Origin: Gemmata sp051859125
Lineage (GTDB): Bacteria; Planctomycetota; Planctomycetia; Gemmatales; Gemmataceae
Direction: 5' to 3'
Length of the DNA: 64,000 nt
Assembly (NCBI RefSeq): GCF_051859125.1
Contig: NZ_JBHYGG010000190.1
Coordinates: 3,081 to 67,080, forward strand
Part shown: positions 56,535 through 64,000 of the stretch, in pieces
How positions within the stretch are numbered: position 1 is the first letter of the stretch
Layout of the letters: the number at the start of each line of letters is the position of its first letter
The notes under the pieces: model-generated
Seen by the model: only the letters and a program-made list of their open reading frames with translations
Told to the model about the DNA's origin: nothing
The model's database searches: none
Program-made: the position numbers and the translations under genes

Positions 56535-57179
56535 ATGGCCATCCAGATTCTCACCATCGAGTCAGCCCCGTTCGCCGAGAACTCGTACGTCCTGTGGCGC
56601 GAGGGCGGGACCGAGGCGCTCGTCATCGACCCCGGGTTCGAGCCGGACCTGATCCGCGAGGCGCTCGCCGACAACGGCCTGACGCTCGCCGCGATTGTCT
56701 GCACCCACGGGCACGTCGACCACATCGCCGGCAACACCGACCTGAAGCGGGCCTTCCCCGACGCACCCATTTACATCGGCACCCGCGACGCCGCGTTCCT
56801 CACCGACCCGGTCGTGAACATGAGCGCCGCGTTCGGGTTCAGCGTCACCAGCCCGCCGGCCGACCACCTGGTGAACGAGGGCGACAAGTTTACCGCCGCC
56901 GGGATCGAGCTGGAGGTGTTCGACATCCCGGGCCACTCGCCGGGGCACGTCGTCTATCTGGTGCGCGAGATGAAGCCGCTGGTGGTGCTGGGCGGCGACG
57001 TGCTGTTCCGCGGGAGCGTGGGCCGCACCGACTTCCCGGGCGGGAGCTTCCCGCTGCTGCGTGCCGGGATCGAGCGGGTGCTGTGGCCGCTGCCCCCCGA
57101 CACCGTGGTCTACCCCGGCCACGGCCCGGTCACCACCGTCGGCCACGAGAAGAAGACGAACCCGTTCCTGATGGACTGA
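56535..57179 (+). CDS. MBL-fold metallo-hydrolase (glyoxalase II-like)
   Basis: A 214-residue metallo-beta-lactamase-fold hydrolase. The zinc-binding motif THGHVDHIAG (His58, His60, Asp62, His63) is complete. Further ligands are His in PGHSPGHVVYLV, Asp in LGGDVLFRGSVGRTDFPGG and His in YPGHGPVTTVGHEKKTNPFL. The ending is typical of the YcbL/glyoxalase-II-related branch. It would hydrolyse a thioester such as S-lactoylglutathione or a relative. The start at ATG 56535 has no ribosome site and lies 6 nt after TAAACT. Confidence 0.92.
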   Translation: MAIQILTIESAPFAENSYVLWREGGTEALVIDPGFEPDLIREALADNGLTLAAIVCTHGHVDHIAGNTDLKRAFPDAPIYIGTRDAAFLTDPVVNMSAAFGFSVTSPPADHLVNEGDKFTAAGIELEVFDIPGHSPGHVVYLVREMKPLVVLGGDVLFRGSVGRTDFPGGSFPLLRAGIERVLWPLPPDTVVYPGHGPVTTVGHEKKTNPFLMD

Positions 57180-57223
57180 GGCGAAGTTACTGGGGAGCGG
57201 CGAGCGGGTTCGGCCGGATTCGC

Positions 57224-57673
57224 TCACGTCCAAGACCAGAAGCACGTACTCAAGAAGGCCCCCGACGCGCGGTCCAGTCGGACCAGTCTCTCGTCCCTGA
57301 ACAGTAACTCCACGCCGTGCTCTTCCTCCCACGCCGGATCGCCCTGGACGAACACGAACCGGCTTCCATTCGGCCCTTGTAGCGGCACGAGGATCGTCGT
57401 CCACCGGACGAACTCCCATACCCGCTCCGGACCGTCTATCTCCGGCCCCTCACCGGTCGCGTCGCGGACCGCGCGGTAGTCGTCGAACAACCGCTCGGTG
57501 AGGTCGTCTCGCTTGCTGGCAGGGATGCCCAGGAACCCGGCGATTGCCCACAGTTGGTCAGGCTGCACCTCCGCCCCATCTGTGTACACCGCGACCGGAA
57601 CCTCGGCCCCGAGGAGAGGGCAGGGCGCCTGCTCAACGGAGCGGAGGAACGAGCCGTCACGCACCAGCGGCAT
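57224..57673 (-). CDS. Small soluble protein, DUF6985-like (uncertain)
   Basis: A 149-residue protein without signal or membrane segments. Segments are PLLGAEVPVAVYTDGAEVQP, QLWAIAGFLGIPASKRDDLT, DYRAVRDATGEGPEIDGPER, VWEFVRWTTILVPLQGPNG, and FVFVQGDPAWEEEHGVELLF. The combination fits small proteins labelled DUF6985 or SMI1/KNR4-like in planctomycetes; I am not certain. The acidic DPAWEEEHG motif is the most conserved-looking part and could be an active or binding site. The ATG at 57673 is chosen from family-like length. It converges on the MBL gene 44 bp away. Confidence 0.68.
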   Translation of the reverse strand: MPLVRDGSFLRSVEQAPCPLLGAEVPVAVYTDGAEVQPDQLWAIAGFLGIPASKRDDLTERLFDDYRAVRDATGEGPEIDGPERVWEFVRWTTILVPLQGPNGSRFVFVQGDPAWEEEHGVELLFRDERLVRLDRASGAFLSTCFWSWT

Positions 57674-57777
57674 CACTTGGAAGTCCTCCGTGATCGGATG
57701 TGGAATTCGTCTGCTCCGCACGCAACCGAGCCTAAGCGGGGGGCCGGCACGACGCAAGAAGCTGTAGCCCCAGAGGG

Positions 57778-57898
57778 GCGACCGAGGGTAGCCAGGGGTG
57801 CGGCCCGCTTCGGGCAAACCCCTGGCGGGCGACGCGGAACGCCGGGGACCAGGGGTTGCGCTCGAGGACTCGCTCCACCCCTGGCTACCATCGGTCGC
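57778..57898. repeat. Inverted repeat, family J (copy 1)
   Basis: CGACCGAGGGTAGCCAGGGG (left) faces CCCCTGGCTACCATCGGTCG (right). Inner arms are AAACCCCTGG and CCAGGGGTT. Further on, 57942-57993 holds lone right arms of families D (GTGCCCGTGCCCGATTCCTG) and C (CTGCCCACTCCCCACTCCCC). No gene is seen in the 450 bp gap 57674-58123. Confidence 0.88.
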
Positions 57899-58033
57899 CG
57901 CATCCGCGGCGACATCGGGTGCCCCGTGCCTCCCCGCCTTCTCTCCGTGCCCGTGCCCGATTCCTGTCTGCCCACTCCCCACTCCCCGCTCCCATCCGCA
58001 CCCGGGCATTTCCCAATCACCCCGGTTCCACTG

Positions 58034-58062
58034 TTTACCCACCCCGGTCCGTGAGATATAGT
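58034..58062 (+). promoter_or_regulatory. Sigma-70-type promoter (metallophosphoesterase)
   Basis: TTTACC (58034-58039), 17 nt spacer, TATAGT (58057-58062); the expected start is near 58069, about 55 nt before the GTG at 58124. Confidence 0.6.
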
Positions 58063-58123
58063 TAGGGATTGAATCATCCCCGCCGCGTCGTCGGCCCCGT
58101 GACGTTCTTGTGAGACTCCCGGC

Positions 58124-58870
58124 GTGAAGGCGATCATCAGCGACATCCACGGCAACCTGGAGGCGCTCCAGGCCGTGCTGGCCGACATCAGGTCGCAGGG
58201 CATCTCCGACATCTACTGCCTGGGCGACATCGTCGGGTACGGGCCGAACCCCCGCGAGTGCGTCGACCTGGTGATGGAGTGCAAGCTCGTCATCCTCGGG
58301 AACCACGACCAGGGCGCGATGTTCGACCCGGACGGGTTCAACAAGTCGGCCGAGCAGGCGATCTTCTGGACCCGCCAGCAACTCGAGTCGTCCGGCGAGC
58401 CCCGGCCGGTCCGCGAGAAGCGGTGGGAGTTCCTCGCCGAGCGGCCCCGCAGCCACCGCGAGAACGGGTACCTGTTCGTCCACGGCAGCGCCCGCAACCC
58501 GCTCAACGAGTACGTGTTCCCCGAGGACGTGTACAACCAGCGGAAGATGGAGCGGATCTTCGCCCTCGTCGAGCGGTACTGCTTCCAGGGGCACACCCAC
58601 GTCCCCGGCGTGTTCACCGACAGCATGCAGTTCATGAGCCCCGACGAGATCGAGTTCGTCTACAAACTCGACGGCCGCAAGACCCTGTGCAACGTCGGCA
58701 GCGTCGGCCAGCCCCGCGACGGCAACTGGCGGTCCTGCTACGTCGTCCTCGACAACGACACCATCAAGTTCCGCCGCGTCGAGTACGACTGGCAGAAGAC
58801 CCGCGAGAAGATCTACGACATCCCCGACCTCGACAACTTCCTCGGCGACCGCCTCGGCGAGGGGCGGTAG
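58124..58870 (+). CDS. Metallophosphoesterase (YfcE/MJ0936-like)
   Basis: A 248-residue calcineurin-like phosphoesterase. Two-metal ligands are seen in order: Asp7 and His9 (SDIHGNLEAL), Asp in YCLGDIVGYGPNP, Asn/His in ILGNHDQG, His in YLFVHGSARNPLNEYVF, and the final His pair in FQGHTHVPGVF. NVGSVGQPRDG completes the fold. Family members cleave phosphodiesters such as cyclic nucleotides; the natural substrate is unknown. The GTG at 58124 is the only start that keeps the DIHGN strand, and a good promoter lies upstream. Confidence 0.93.
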   Translation: MKAIISDIHGNLEALQAVLADIRSQGISDIYCLGDIVGYGPNPRECVDLVMECKLVILGNHDQGAMFDPDGFNKSAEQAIFWTRQQLESSGEPRPVREKRWEFLAERPRSHRENGYLFVHGSARNPLNEYVFPEDVYNQRKMERIFALVERYCFQGHTHVPGVFTDSMQFMSPDEIEFVYKLDGRKTLCNVGSVGQPRDGNWRSCYVVLDNDTIKFRRVEYDWQKTREKIYDIPDLDNFLGDRLGEGR

Positions 58871-58871
58871 G

Positions 58872-58967
58872 TTTGGTGGTTGGGGATCGGAGGTCGGAGA
58901 TTGGAAGGCACGGCCGCCCGGTGGCAGCCCCCGATTTCCAATCCCCGACCTCCAATTCCCAACTTTC
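58872..58967. repeat. Inverted repeat, TTGGGGATCGGAGGTCGG type
   Basis: GTTGGGGATCGGAGGTCGGA, then GATTGGAA (left), faces TTCCAATCCCCGACCTCCAA, then TTCCCAAC (right). It follows the metallophosphoesterase gene and is related to the element at 27944-28030. Confidence 0.85.
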
Positions 58968-59040
58968 CTGAGCGAATCACCTGGAGCCCACGGACACCGC
59001 GTCCGCGGGCTTTCGAGTTCCCCGGGGGCGGCCGGTGCCC

Positions 59041-59102
59041 GGCGACCCTGAGCGCCAGCGAGGGGGTGCGCCCCACCCCCTCGCTGGCGCTCAGGGTTCG
59101 CC
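59041..59102. repeat. Inverted repeat, family F (copy 3)
   Basis: GGCGACCCTGAGCGCCAGCG (left) faces CGCTGGCGCTCAGGGTTCGCC (right); the 27-29 bp arms pair with a single one-base bulge. It sits upstream of yidC. The rest of the 336 bp gap 58871-59206 carries the -10-like TAAGAT (59157-59162). Confidence 0.9.
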
Positions 59103-59156
59103 CCGTAGACGTTGGCGGCTCGCGCCACCAATCAGAGACGCTCGACGCCTCTCGCA

Positions 59157-59162
59157 TAAGAT
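59157..59162 (+). promoter_or_regulatory. Candidate -10 element (yidC)
   Basis: TAAGAT in CGCATAAGATACCC, 45 nt before the ATG at 59207. Confidence 0.4.
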
Positions 59163-59206
59163 ACCCGTTGCCCCAATTACCGCCGCACGCACGAACGGCC
59201 GCCGCA

Positions 59207-61810
59207 ATGCGCAATAATGTCCTGAACGTCCTGATCTTCGCGGGCCTGTCGGTCGGGTTCTACTACTTCTGGATCTACGCCGAGAAGAACTGGCTCGCCC
59301 CGCCCAAGCCGCCCGCGGCCAAGACGGACGAGCCCGAACTCACCCCCGAAGAGGTGGAGAAGCGGGCCGCCGAGCAGAAGGCGCGCGACGAGAAGCAGGC
59401 GGCCACCGCCGCCGTCGCCGGCGCGGCCGCGGCGAGTACCGACCCGAAGGCCCCGAAGCCGCCCGAGGTCCGCGTCACCGAACCGCCGAAGCCGACGCCC
59501 CGCGAGCGCCCCACGCTCATCCGCATGGGCGACGGCACGTTCTACAACCAGGTGCTCCTGAGCACCCGCGGCGGCGGCGTCCAGCAGATCGTGCTCCCGC
59601 GGTTCGACGAGGCCGACCGCCTCGGCCGCGAGGTCAAGGGCACCCCGCTGTACCTCGTCCCCGGCGTGCCCCGGGTCCGCGGCCGGTTCTCGCTCCCCGA
59701 GCCCAGCTTCGCGGCGCTCGCCGTCTCCGGCGTGCCGCCGACCGTCCTCGGCAAGCTCGAAGAGCTGAAGGGCAAGGACTTCAGGACGTGGGACGCGGTC
59801 GCCGTCGAACTCGCCCGCGTCCTCGGGCCGGACGACGCCGAGCGGTACGAGCCGGCGATCCTGCGCGCCGCCCGCGTCCGCGAGCCGGACCTCGCCGACA
59901 GCTACCCGACGCCCGACCTGCAACCCGGCCCGGTGCCCGCCGGCACGCGCCTCGCCGAACCGTCGTATGCGATCTTCCACTACCCCACGCCCGACGAGAA
60001 GACCCCCGACACGAAGCTCGGCGAGATGGCCTGGAAGGTCGTTTCGGAGGAGCACCCCGAGGGCGGCGACCACAAGGTCGTGTTCGAGGCCGAACTCGGC
60101 GAGCCGCACTTCTTCAAGTTCCGCAAGACGTACACGCTGGGGCCGAAGGACTACCACATCAGCCTCCGCGTCGAGATCGAGCGGCTCCCGGGCGGGGCGA
60201 AGGGCAAGCACCCGCTGCGGTACCAGCTCTCCGGCCCCCGCGGGCTGCCGATCGAGGGCGAGTGGTACACGAACACGTTCCGCACGGCGCTGATCGGCTG
60301 GAACGACCGCAAGGGCGCGCCGCGGCGGCAGTACGAGCCGGCCACCGAGGTCGCGGCCAAGCGCGGCGGCGAGCCCGTGCCCAAGGGCGAGAACACGTTC
60401 AAGTACATGGCCGTCGCCACCCAGTACTTCGCGTCCGCGGTCGCAATCGACGACACCGCCGAGGGCGCGGCGAAGAACCCGTGGGCCTACGTCCGGGCGA
60501 CTACCGAGCTGCCGTTCGACAAGAAGGCCGACCGCAACGTCCCGTACTTCGACGACGTGACCGTGCGGGCCGCGTCCGACGTGATCGACCTCGCCCCGGG
60601 CGAGCCGGCCGTCGTCCACAGCTACGTCATCTACAACGGCCCGGCGAAGGTGAAGCTCCTCGGGCTCATGGAGGGGAACCGGGCCGTCGAGCAGCCGCTC
60701 GTGGACCGGTACCAGGACCGGCTCGGGCTGCGGACCGTCACCGACTACCAGTCCCCGACGTGGCTCGGGTCGTTCGCCAGCGCGATCTACTGGACCGACC
60801 TCGTCATCATGTTCACGAACCTGATGCACTGGCTCCTCGCGGCGATCCACACGGTCGTGCCGAACTGGGCGCTGTGCATCGTGTGCCTCACCGTCATCGT
60901 CCGGCTCGTGCTGCTCGTGCCCAGCAAGAAGCAGACGAAGATGAACGTGAAGATGATGCAGGTGCAGAAGCGGCTGGCCCCGCAACTGGAGGAGATGAAG
61001 AAGAAGTACGGGGACGACTTCAACGGGTACAACCGGGCCAAGATGCAGCTCATGATGGCCAACGGGGTGAACCCGCTCGCCGCGATGGGCGGGTGCCTGC
61101 TGCTGTTCGCCCAGATGCCGATCATGATGGGGCTGTACTTCTGCCTCCAGGAGAGCGTGTTCTTCCGGCTCGACCACTTCCTGTGGGTCGACAACCTCGC
61201 GGCCCCGGACATGGCCGTGTGGTGGGGCGAGAAGATCCCGTACCTGAGTACCCCGGACAACATCGGCGGCACGCTCTACATGGGGCCGTACTTCAACATC
61301 CTGCCGATCCTGGCGGTGATGCTGATGATCGGCCAGCAGCTCGCCATGCTCCCGCCGCCGATCGACGACCAGGCGAAGCAGCAGCGCATGACCATGAAGA
61401 TCATGATGTTCATCATGCCGCTGCTCTTCTACAAGTTCGCGGCCGGCCTCGCGCTGTACTTCATCATCGGCACCGTCTGGGGGATCGCGGAGCGGAAGTT
61501 CATCACCAAGGTGGACCCGAACGCGCCGCCCGACACCGGCCCCACCGCCGGTCTGCCGCCGAAGCCCGGGTCGCCGAACGGCCAGGCCACACCCGGCTCT
61601 CCGCCGAAGGCCCCCGGGATGCTCGGCCGGCTGCGGGACTCGCTCCAGAAGAAGATGGAGGAGATGCAGCGACAGGCCGACGAGCAGTCGAAGCGGCAGA
61701 TCCGCAACGACCGCGGCGCGCCGGGGGGCGGCGCCGGCGACGGCGACGGCGGCCCGAACCAGCCGCGCCGCGACGACCGCCGCGACAAGAAGAAGAAGCG
61801 CAAGAAGTAG
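59207..61810 (+). CDS. yidC: Membrane protein insertase YidC
   Basis: An 867-residue YidC/Oxa1-type insertase, which places and folds inner-membrane proteins with or without the Sec translocon. An N-terminal helix (VLNVLIFAGLSVGFYYFWIY) leads to a very large periplasmic domain (about 25-520) of beta-sandwich type, larger than the roughly 320 residues in E. coli. The conserved core (about 520-770) has five helices, including VPNWALCIVCLTVIVRLVLL with the conserved Arg, the coiled coil QVQKRLAPQLEEMKKKYGDD, and PIMMGLYFCLQES. The C-terminal 100 residues are disordered and end in a Lys/Arg run for ribosome contact. The ATG at 59207 begins the first helix. rnpA and rpmH are not adjacent. Confidence 0.95.
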   Translation: MRNNVLNVLIFAGLSVGFYYFWIYAEKNWLAPPKPPAAKTDEPELTPEEVEKRAAEQKARDEKQAATAAVAGAAAASTDPKAPKPPEVRVTEPPKPTPRERPTLIRMGDGTFYNQVLLSTRGGGVQQIVLPRFDEADRLGREVKGTPLYLVPGVPRVRGRFSLPEPSFAALAVSGVPPTVLGKLEELKGKDFRTWDAVAVELARVLGPDDAERYEPAILRAARVREPDLADSYPTPDLQPGPVPAGTRLAEPSYAIFHYPTPDEKTPDTKLGEMAWKVVSEEHPEGGDHKVVFEAELGEPHFFKFRKTYTLGPKDYHISLRVEIERLPGGAKGKHPLRYQLSGPRGLPIEGEWYTNTFRTALIGWNDRKGAPRRQYEPATEVAAKRGGEPVPKGENTFKYMAVATQYFASAVAIDDTAEGAAKNPWAYVRATTELPFDKKADRNVPYFDDVTVRAASDVIDLAPGEPAVVHSYVIYNGPAKVKLLGLMEGNRAVEQPLVDRYQDRLGLRTVTDYQSPTWLGSFASAIYWTDLVIMFTNLMHWLLAAIHTVVPNWALCIVCLTVIVRLVLLVPSKKQTKMNVKMMQVQKRLAPQLEEMKKKYGDDFNGYNRAKMQLMMANGVNPLAAMGGCLLLFAQMPIMMGLYFCLQESVFFRLDHFLWVDNLAAPDMAVWWGEKIPYLSTPDNIGGTLYMGPYFNILPILAVMLMIGQQLAMLPPPIDDQAKQQRMTMKIMMFIMPLLFYKFAAGLALYFIIGTVWGIAERKFITKVDPNAPPDTGPTAGLPPKPGSPNGQATPGSPPKAPGMLGRLRDSLQKKMEEMQRQADEQSKRQIRNDRGAPGGGAGDGDGGPNQPRRDDRRDKKKKRKK

Positions 61811-61850
61811 GCGAACGGTTGTCGCGAACCCGCCGGTGGGTGGTGCGCCG

Positions 61851-61998
61851 GGGACCAGGGGTTTGTGCCGCAGAGCCGGCACCGCACCCCTGGCTACCCC
61901 TCGGTCGCCTCTCCGGGGCTGGCTTCTGGTTCTGAGTCGCGGAGCGACGGCAGATGGTAGCCAGGGGTGCGGCGAGTCTTCGAGCAAACCCCTGGTCC
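61851..61998. repeat. Inverted repeat, family J (copy 2)
   Basis: GGACCAGGGGTTTGTGCCG, then CACCGCACCCCTGGCTACCC (left part), faces GGTAGCCAGGGGTGCGGCGA, then AAACCCCTGGTCC (right part). A third copy begins at 63958 and runs off the window. Confidence 0.88.
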
Positions 61999-62036
61999 GA
62001 AGCGATCTGAGTTCACCCTTCCGCCGGTAACCACCC

Positions 62037-62618
62037 ATGCCCGCACAGCGCGTCCTGATGCTCGTCGGCGACTTCGTCGAGGACTACGAGGCGATGGTGC
62101 CGTTCCAGGTACTCGCGCTCGTGGGCCACACGGTCCACGCCGTGTGCCCCGGCAAGAGGGCCGGCGAGACGGTCCGCACGGCGGTCCACGACTTCGAGGG
62201 CGACCAGACGTACAGCGAGAAGCCCGGCCACAACTTCGCGCTCACGGCGACGTTCGACGAGGTGAGGGCCGAAACCTATGACGCGCTGGTGATCCCCGGC
62301 GGCCGCGCCCCAGAGTACCTGCGGTTGAACCCGAAGGTGCTCGACGTGGTGCGGCACTTCTTCGCGGCGAACAAGCCGGTCGCGGCGATCTGCCACGGCC
62401 CGCAACTCCTGGCGGCGGCCGGCGTGCTGAAGGGGCGGACGTGCAGCGCGTACCCCGCGGTCGGCCCGGACGTCGGGCTGTGCGGGGGCACGCTGGCCGA
62501 CGTGCCGATCGACGGCGCCCACACCGACGGCAACCTCGTCACCGCGCCCGCCTGGCCGGCGCACCCGGCGTGGCTCCGGGCGTTCCTGAAGCTCCTGGGG
62601 TCGAAGGTCGAGGCGTGA
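62037..62618 (+). CDS. DJ-1/PfpI-family protein
   Basis: A 193-residue DJ-1/PfpI superfamily protein. The conserved Glu15 is in GDFVEDYEAM, and the nucleophile Cys119 is in AAICHGPQLLAAAGV, with His120 next to it. This is the PfpI/YhbO-type elbow. Members act as proteases, deglycases or chaperones; the exact activity is debated. GRTCSAYPAVGPDVGLCGG is typical of the branch. The ATG at 62037 is the first in frame. It is flanked by family J and family I repeats. Confidence 0.9.
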   Translation: MPAQRVLMLVGDFVEDYEAMVPFQVLALVGHTVHAVCPGKRAGETVRTAVHDFEGDQTYSEKPGHNFALTATFDEVRAETYDALVIPGGRAPEYLRLNPKVLDVVRHFFAANKPVAAICHGPQLLAAAGVLKGRTCSAYPAVGPDVGLCGGTLADVPIDGAHTDGNLVTAPAWPAHPAWLRAFLKLLGSKVEA

Positions 62619-62674
62619 GCGCGGCGTGCGGTACACCGGTTGCGCGAACCCGTCCGAAGCCGGTCGAGCCAACA

Positions 62675-62852
62675 CCCCCTCACCCGCGACTCGAAGACTC
62701 GTCGCGACCTCGCCCCGTAGGAACGGGGCGAGGTGGGGCGCGCCGGTTCAGCTCTTCGCTCACCGGCCCGATTCGCTACGAAAAAGCCCCGACGCAACAC
62801 CTCGCCCCGTTCCTACGGGGAGAGGTCGCCGCGCTTCGCGGCGGGTGAGGGG
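62675..62852. repeat. Inverted repeat, family I (copy 2)
   Basis: CCCCTCACCCGCGACTCGAA at the left and GCGGCGGGTGAGGGG at the right, with inner arms CCCCGTAGGAACGGGGCGAG and CTCGCCCCGTTCCTACGGGG. Nearly the same sequence as 45181-45360. No gene is seen in 62619-62952. Confidence 0.9.
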
Positions 62853-62952
62853 CAACCACCTTTATCCCGTCCAACAGCCTCTCCAAAACCCAGCCTGGGT
62901 CCCCGATCAGACCGCCGCCCGATTGGCGTACCGGTCCGCGGCGGGCCGGGGG

Positions 62953-62958
62953 TATAAT
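62953..62958 (+). promoter_or_regulatory. Consensus -10 element (esterase gene)
   Basis: TATAAT in GGGGGTATAATGGACATG. It overlaps the first in-frame ATG (62957), which is therefore unlikely to be the translation start. Confidence 0.5.
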
Positions 62959-63001
62959 GGACATGACCTCTCAAAACCTACCCGTCCCGCCGGACGTTTT
63001 C

Positions 63002-63883
63002 ATGAGCGCTCTCAACTCCTCCAACCCCTACGCACTGCTCGGCCTGCTCGTCTCGGCCGGGCTGTTCGGCAACCCGCGGGCCGCCCAGGCCGCCGAAGAG
63101 GCCCCGGCCCCGCGGCCGGTCGGGTACGCGGTCGACCGGCACCGCGACGTCGCGTACCGCACCGGCCCCGGGGCCGACAGGGAGCGGCACCGCCTCGACG
63201 TGTACACCCCCAGCGGGAAGACGGACTTCCCGGTCGTGCTGTTCGTCCACGGCGGCGCGTGGAAGTGGGGCGACAAGGCGCTGTACGCGGGGATCGGCGA
63301 GTCGTTCGCGGCCCGCGGGGTCGGCGTCGTGATCTGCAACTACCGGCTCTCGCCCAAGGTCCAGCACCCGGCGCACGTCGAGGACGTGGCGGCCGCGTTC
63401 GCGTGGACCGCCGAGAACATCGGCAAGTACGGTGGGAACGCGGAGCAGTTGTTCGTGTGCGGGCACTCGGCCGGCGGGCACCTGGTCTCGCTCCTGGCGA
63501 CCGACCCGGCGCACCTGAAGGCGGTGAAGCACGCGCCGGGCGAGATCAAGGGCGTCATCTCGATCAGCGGGGTGTACAAGATCTACCACAACGAGAAGGT
63601 GTTCCTGGAGGCGTTCGGCCGGGACGAGGCGGCGTGCCTGAGGGCGTCCCCGATCGCGCACGTCGCGGGCAAGCACCCGCCGTTCCTGATCGCGTACGCG
63701 GACAACGATTACGACCACCTCGACGCGATGGCCAAGGACATGGACGCGGCGCTGCGGAAGGCCGCCAACCCGTGCGACCTGCTCGTGTGCAAGGACCGGA
63801 GCCACATCAGCATCGTCATCAACCTCGTCCAGCTCGACGACCCGCTCCACAAGTCGATCTTCGACTTCGTCACGCGGAAGTAG
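63002..63883 (+). CDS. Exported alpha/beta hydrolase (carboxylesterase/BD-FAE-like)
   Basis: A 293-residue serine hydrolase. Motifs are HRLDVYTPSGKTDFPVVLFV, then HGGAWKWGDK (HGG oxyanion motif), YRLSPKVQHPAHVEDVAAAF, the nucleophile elbow VCGHSAGGHLVSLLA, Asp in YADNDYDHLDAMA, and His in KDRSHISIVINLV: a full triad of the hormone-sensitive-lipase/feruloyl-esterase-like group. The first 30 residues form a weak signal peptide (NPYALLGLLVSAGLFGNPRA). ATG 63002 is preferred because the TATAAT at 62953-62958 covers ATG 62957; ATG 62963 is also possible. Substrate unknown. Confidence 0.85.
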   Translation: MSALNSSNPYALLGLLVSAGLFGNPRAAQAAEEAPAPRPVGYAVDRHRDVAYRTGPGADRERHRLDVYTPSGKTDFPVVLFVHGGAWKWGDKALYAGIGESFAARGVGVVICNYRLSPKVQHPAHVEDVAAAFAWTAENIGKYGGNAEQLFVCGHSAGGHLVSLLATDPAHLKAVKHAPGEIKGVISISGVYKIYHNEKVFLEAFGRDEAACLRASPIAHVAGKHPPFLIAYADNDYDHLDAMAKDMDAALRKAANPCDLLVCKDRSHISIVINLVQLDDPLHKSIFDFVTRK

Positions 63884-63890
63884 GTGAGTG

Positions 63891-63912
63891 GGCAGTGGGC
63901 AGTGGGCAGTGA
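63891..63912. repeat. Family C heptamers (left arm)
   Basis: AGTGGGCAGTGGGCAGTGGG, the GTGGGCA unit three times, right after the esterase stop codon; GTGGGCA recurs once at 63922. No right arm within the window. Confidence 0.8.
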
Positions 63913-63957
63913 AGACAAAAGTGGGCAGAGGGTCGCAGCCGCAGGGCGGCGGCCGAC

Positions 63958-64000
63958 GGTAGCCAGGGGTGCGGCCCGCTTCGGGCAAACCCCTGGTCCC
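63958..64000. repeat. Family J repeat, cut by the window end
   Basis: GGTAGCCAGGGGTGCGGCCC, followed by GCTTCGGGCAAACCCCTGGT, matches the copy at 57788-57827. Confidence 0.8.

Noticed and set aside
59177..62038. A 953-codon open frame on the minus strand opposite yidC
   Set aside because: Same reason: a shadow of a high-GC coding strand; composition (His/Asp/Arg/Val) is typical of an antisense frame.
62957..63001. ATG 62957 as the esterase start
   Set aside because: It overlaps a consensus TATAAT, so a transcript from that promoter would not contain it; ATG 63002 fits better, though ATG 62963 cannot be excluded.
1..64000. Insertion sequences, prophage or integrative element
   Set aside because: No transposase, integrase or phage gene was found; the many inverted repeats lack any enzyme gene between their arms.

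Overview
This 64 kb window is GC-rich chromosomal DNA (about 70% GC, strong third-position bias) from a planctomycete, most likely a member of the Gemmataceae. The indications are a TIGR02996-type protein (23076-23816), a BBP7-type outer-membrane barrel (8423-9721), a TIGR03009-like secreted protein (12000-12863), a surface protein opening with the planctomycete LEALE.RDCPA motif (15357-16229), and long NfeD/FloA proteins. There is no transposase, phage gene, CRISPR array or rRNA. The assignment is inferred from protein content, not from a marker gene.

Left end (1-6400): a minus-strand transcription/translation block nusA - infB - ylxP(DUF503) - rbfA. No rimP lies in front of nusA, and a 334 bp gap with a terminator and a promoter separates nusA from infB. 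Region 6.7-16.2 kb: small membrane and secreted proteins, a BBP7 barrel, an MDR oxidoreductase, an S9 peptidase and a CAP/RTX-repeat protein. Region 16.4-25.5 kb: Nudix hydrolase, GNAT acetyltransferase, tRNA-Ile(GAT), amidohydrolase, nicotinamidase, ARPP-1-like protein, JAMM peptidase and a methyltransferase. Region 25.7-30.9 kb: a plus-strand membrane-microdomain cluster (long NfeD with two SppA/ClpP-like domains, short NfeD, FloA, and a small membrane-anchored protein). Region 31-40.6 kb: sugar-isomerase-like TIM barrel, alkaline-phosphatase-superfamily protein, aldo/keto reductase, a Phd/PIN toxin-antitoxin pair, a glycogen-debranching-type enzyme, a chalcone-isomerase-like protein, a lipoprotein hydrolase and D-aminoacyl-tRNA deacylase. 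Region 40.9-50.8 kb: PhoB-type response regulator without a kinase neighbour, WD40 protein, M28 peptidase, DUF4291 protein, BON protein, [2Fe-2S] ferredoxin, and an apt - membrane protein - hisI operon. Region 50.9-64 kb: S15 hydrolase, a selenocysteine tRNA (tRNA-Sec, selC), a lipoprotein, sucC, MBL-fold hydrolase, metallophosphoesterase, YidC, DJ-1/PfpI protein and an esterase.

The most striking feature is between the genes. Almost every sizeable intergenic gap carries a long inverted repeat with arms of roughly 20-35 bp, often perfect. The arms belong to about a dozen recurring, mutually unrelated families; several are built of 6-7 bp tandem units (GTGGGCA, AGAGGAC, GGGCAC) facing their reverse complement. 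Every convergent gap above 80 bp holds one, copies are nested inside one another, and both assembly gaps (N runs) fall inside the same family. Together with the selenocysteine tRNA, and a shared palindrome in front of nusA and infB, these are the observations most worth following up.

Limits: everything here was read by eye. Family names rest on recognised motifs, promoters on -10-like hexamers, and repeat arms on manual comparison.
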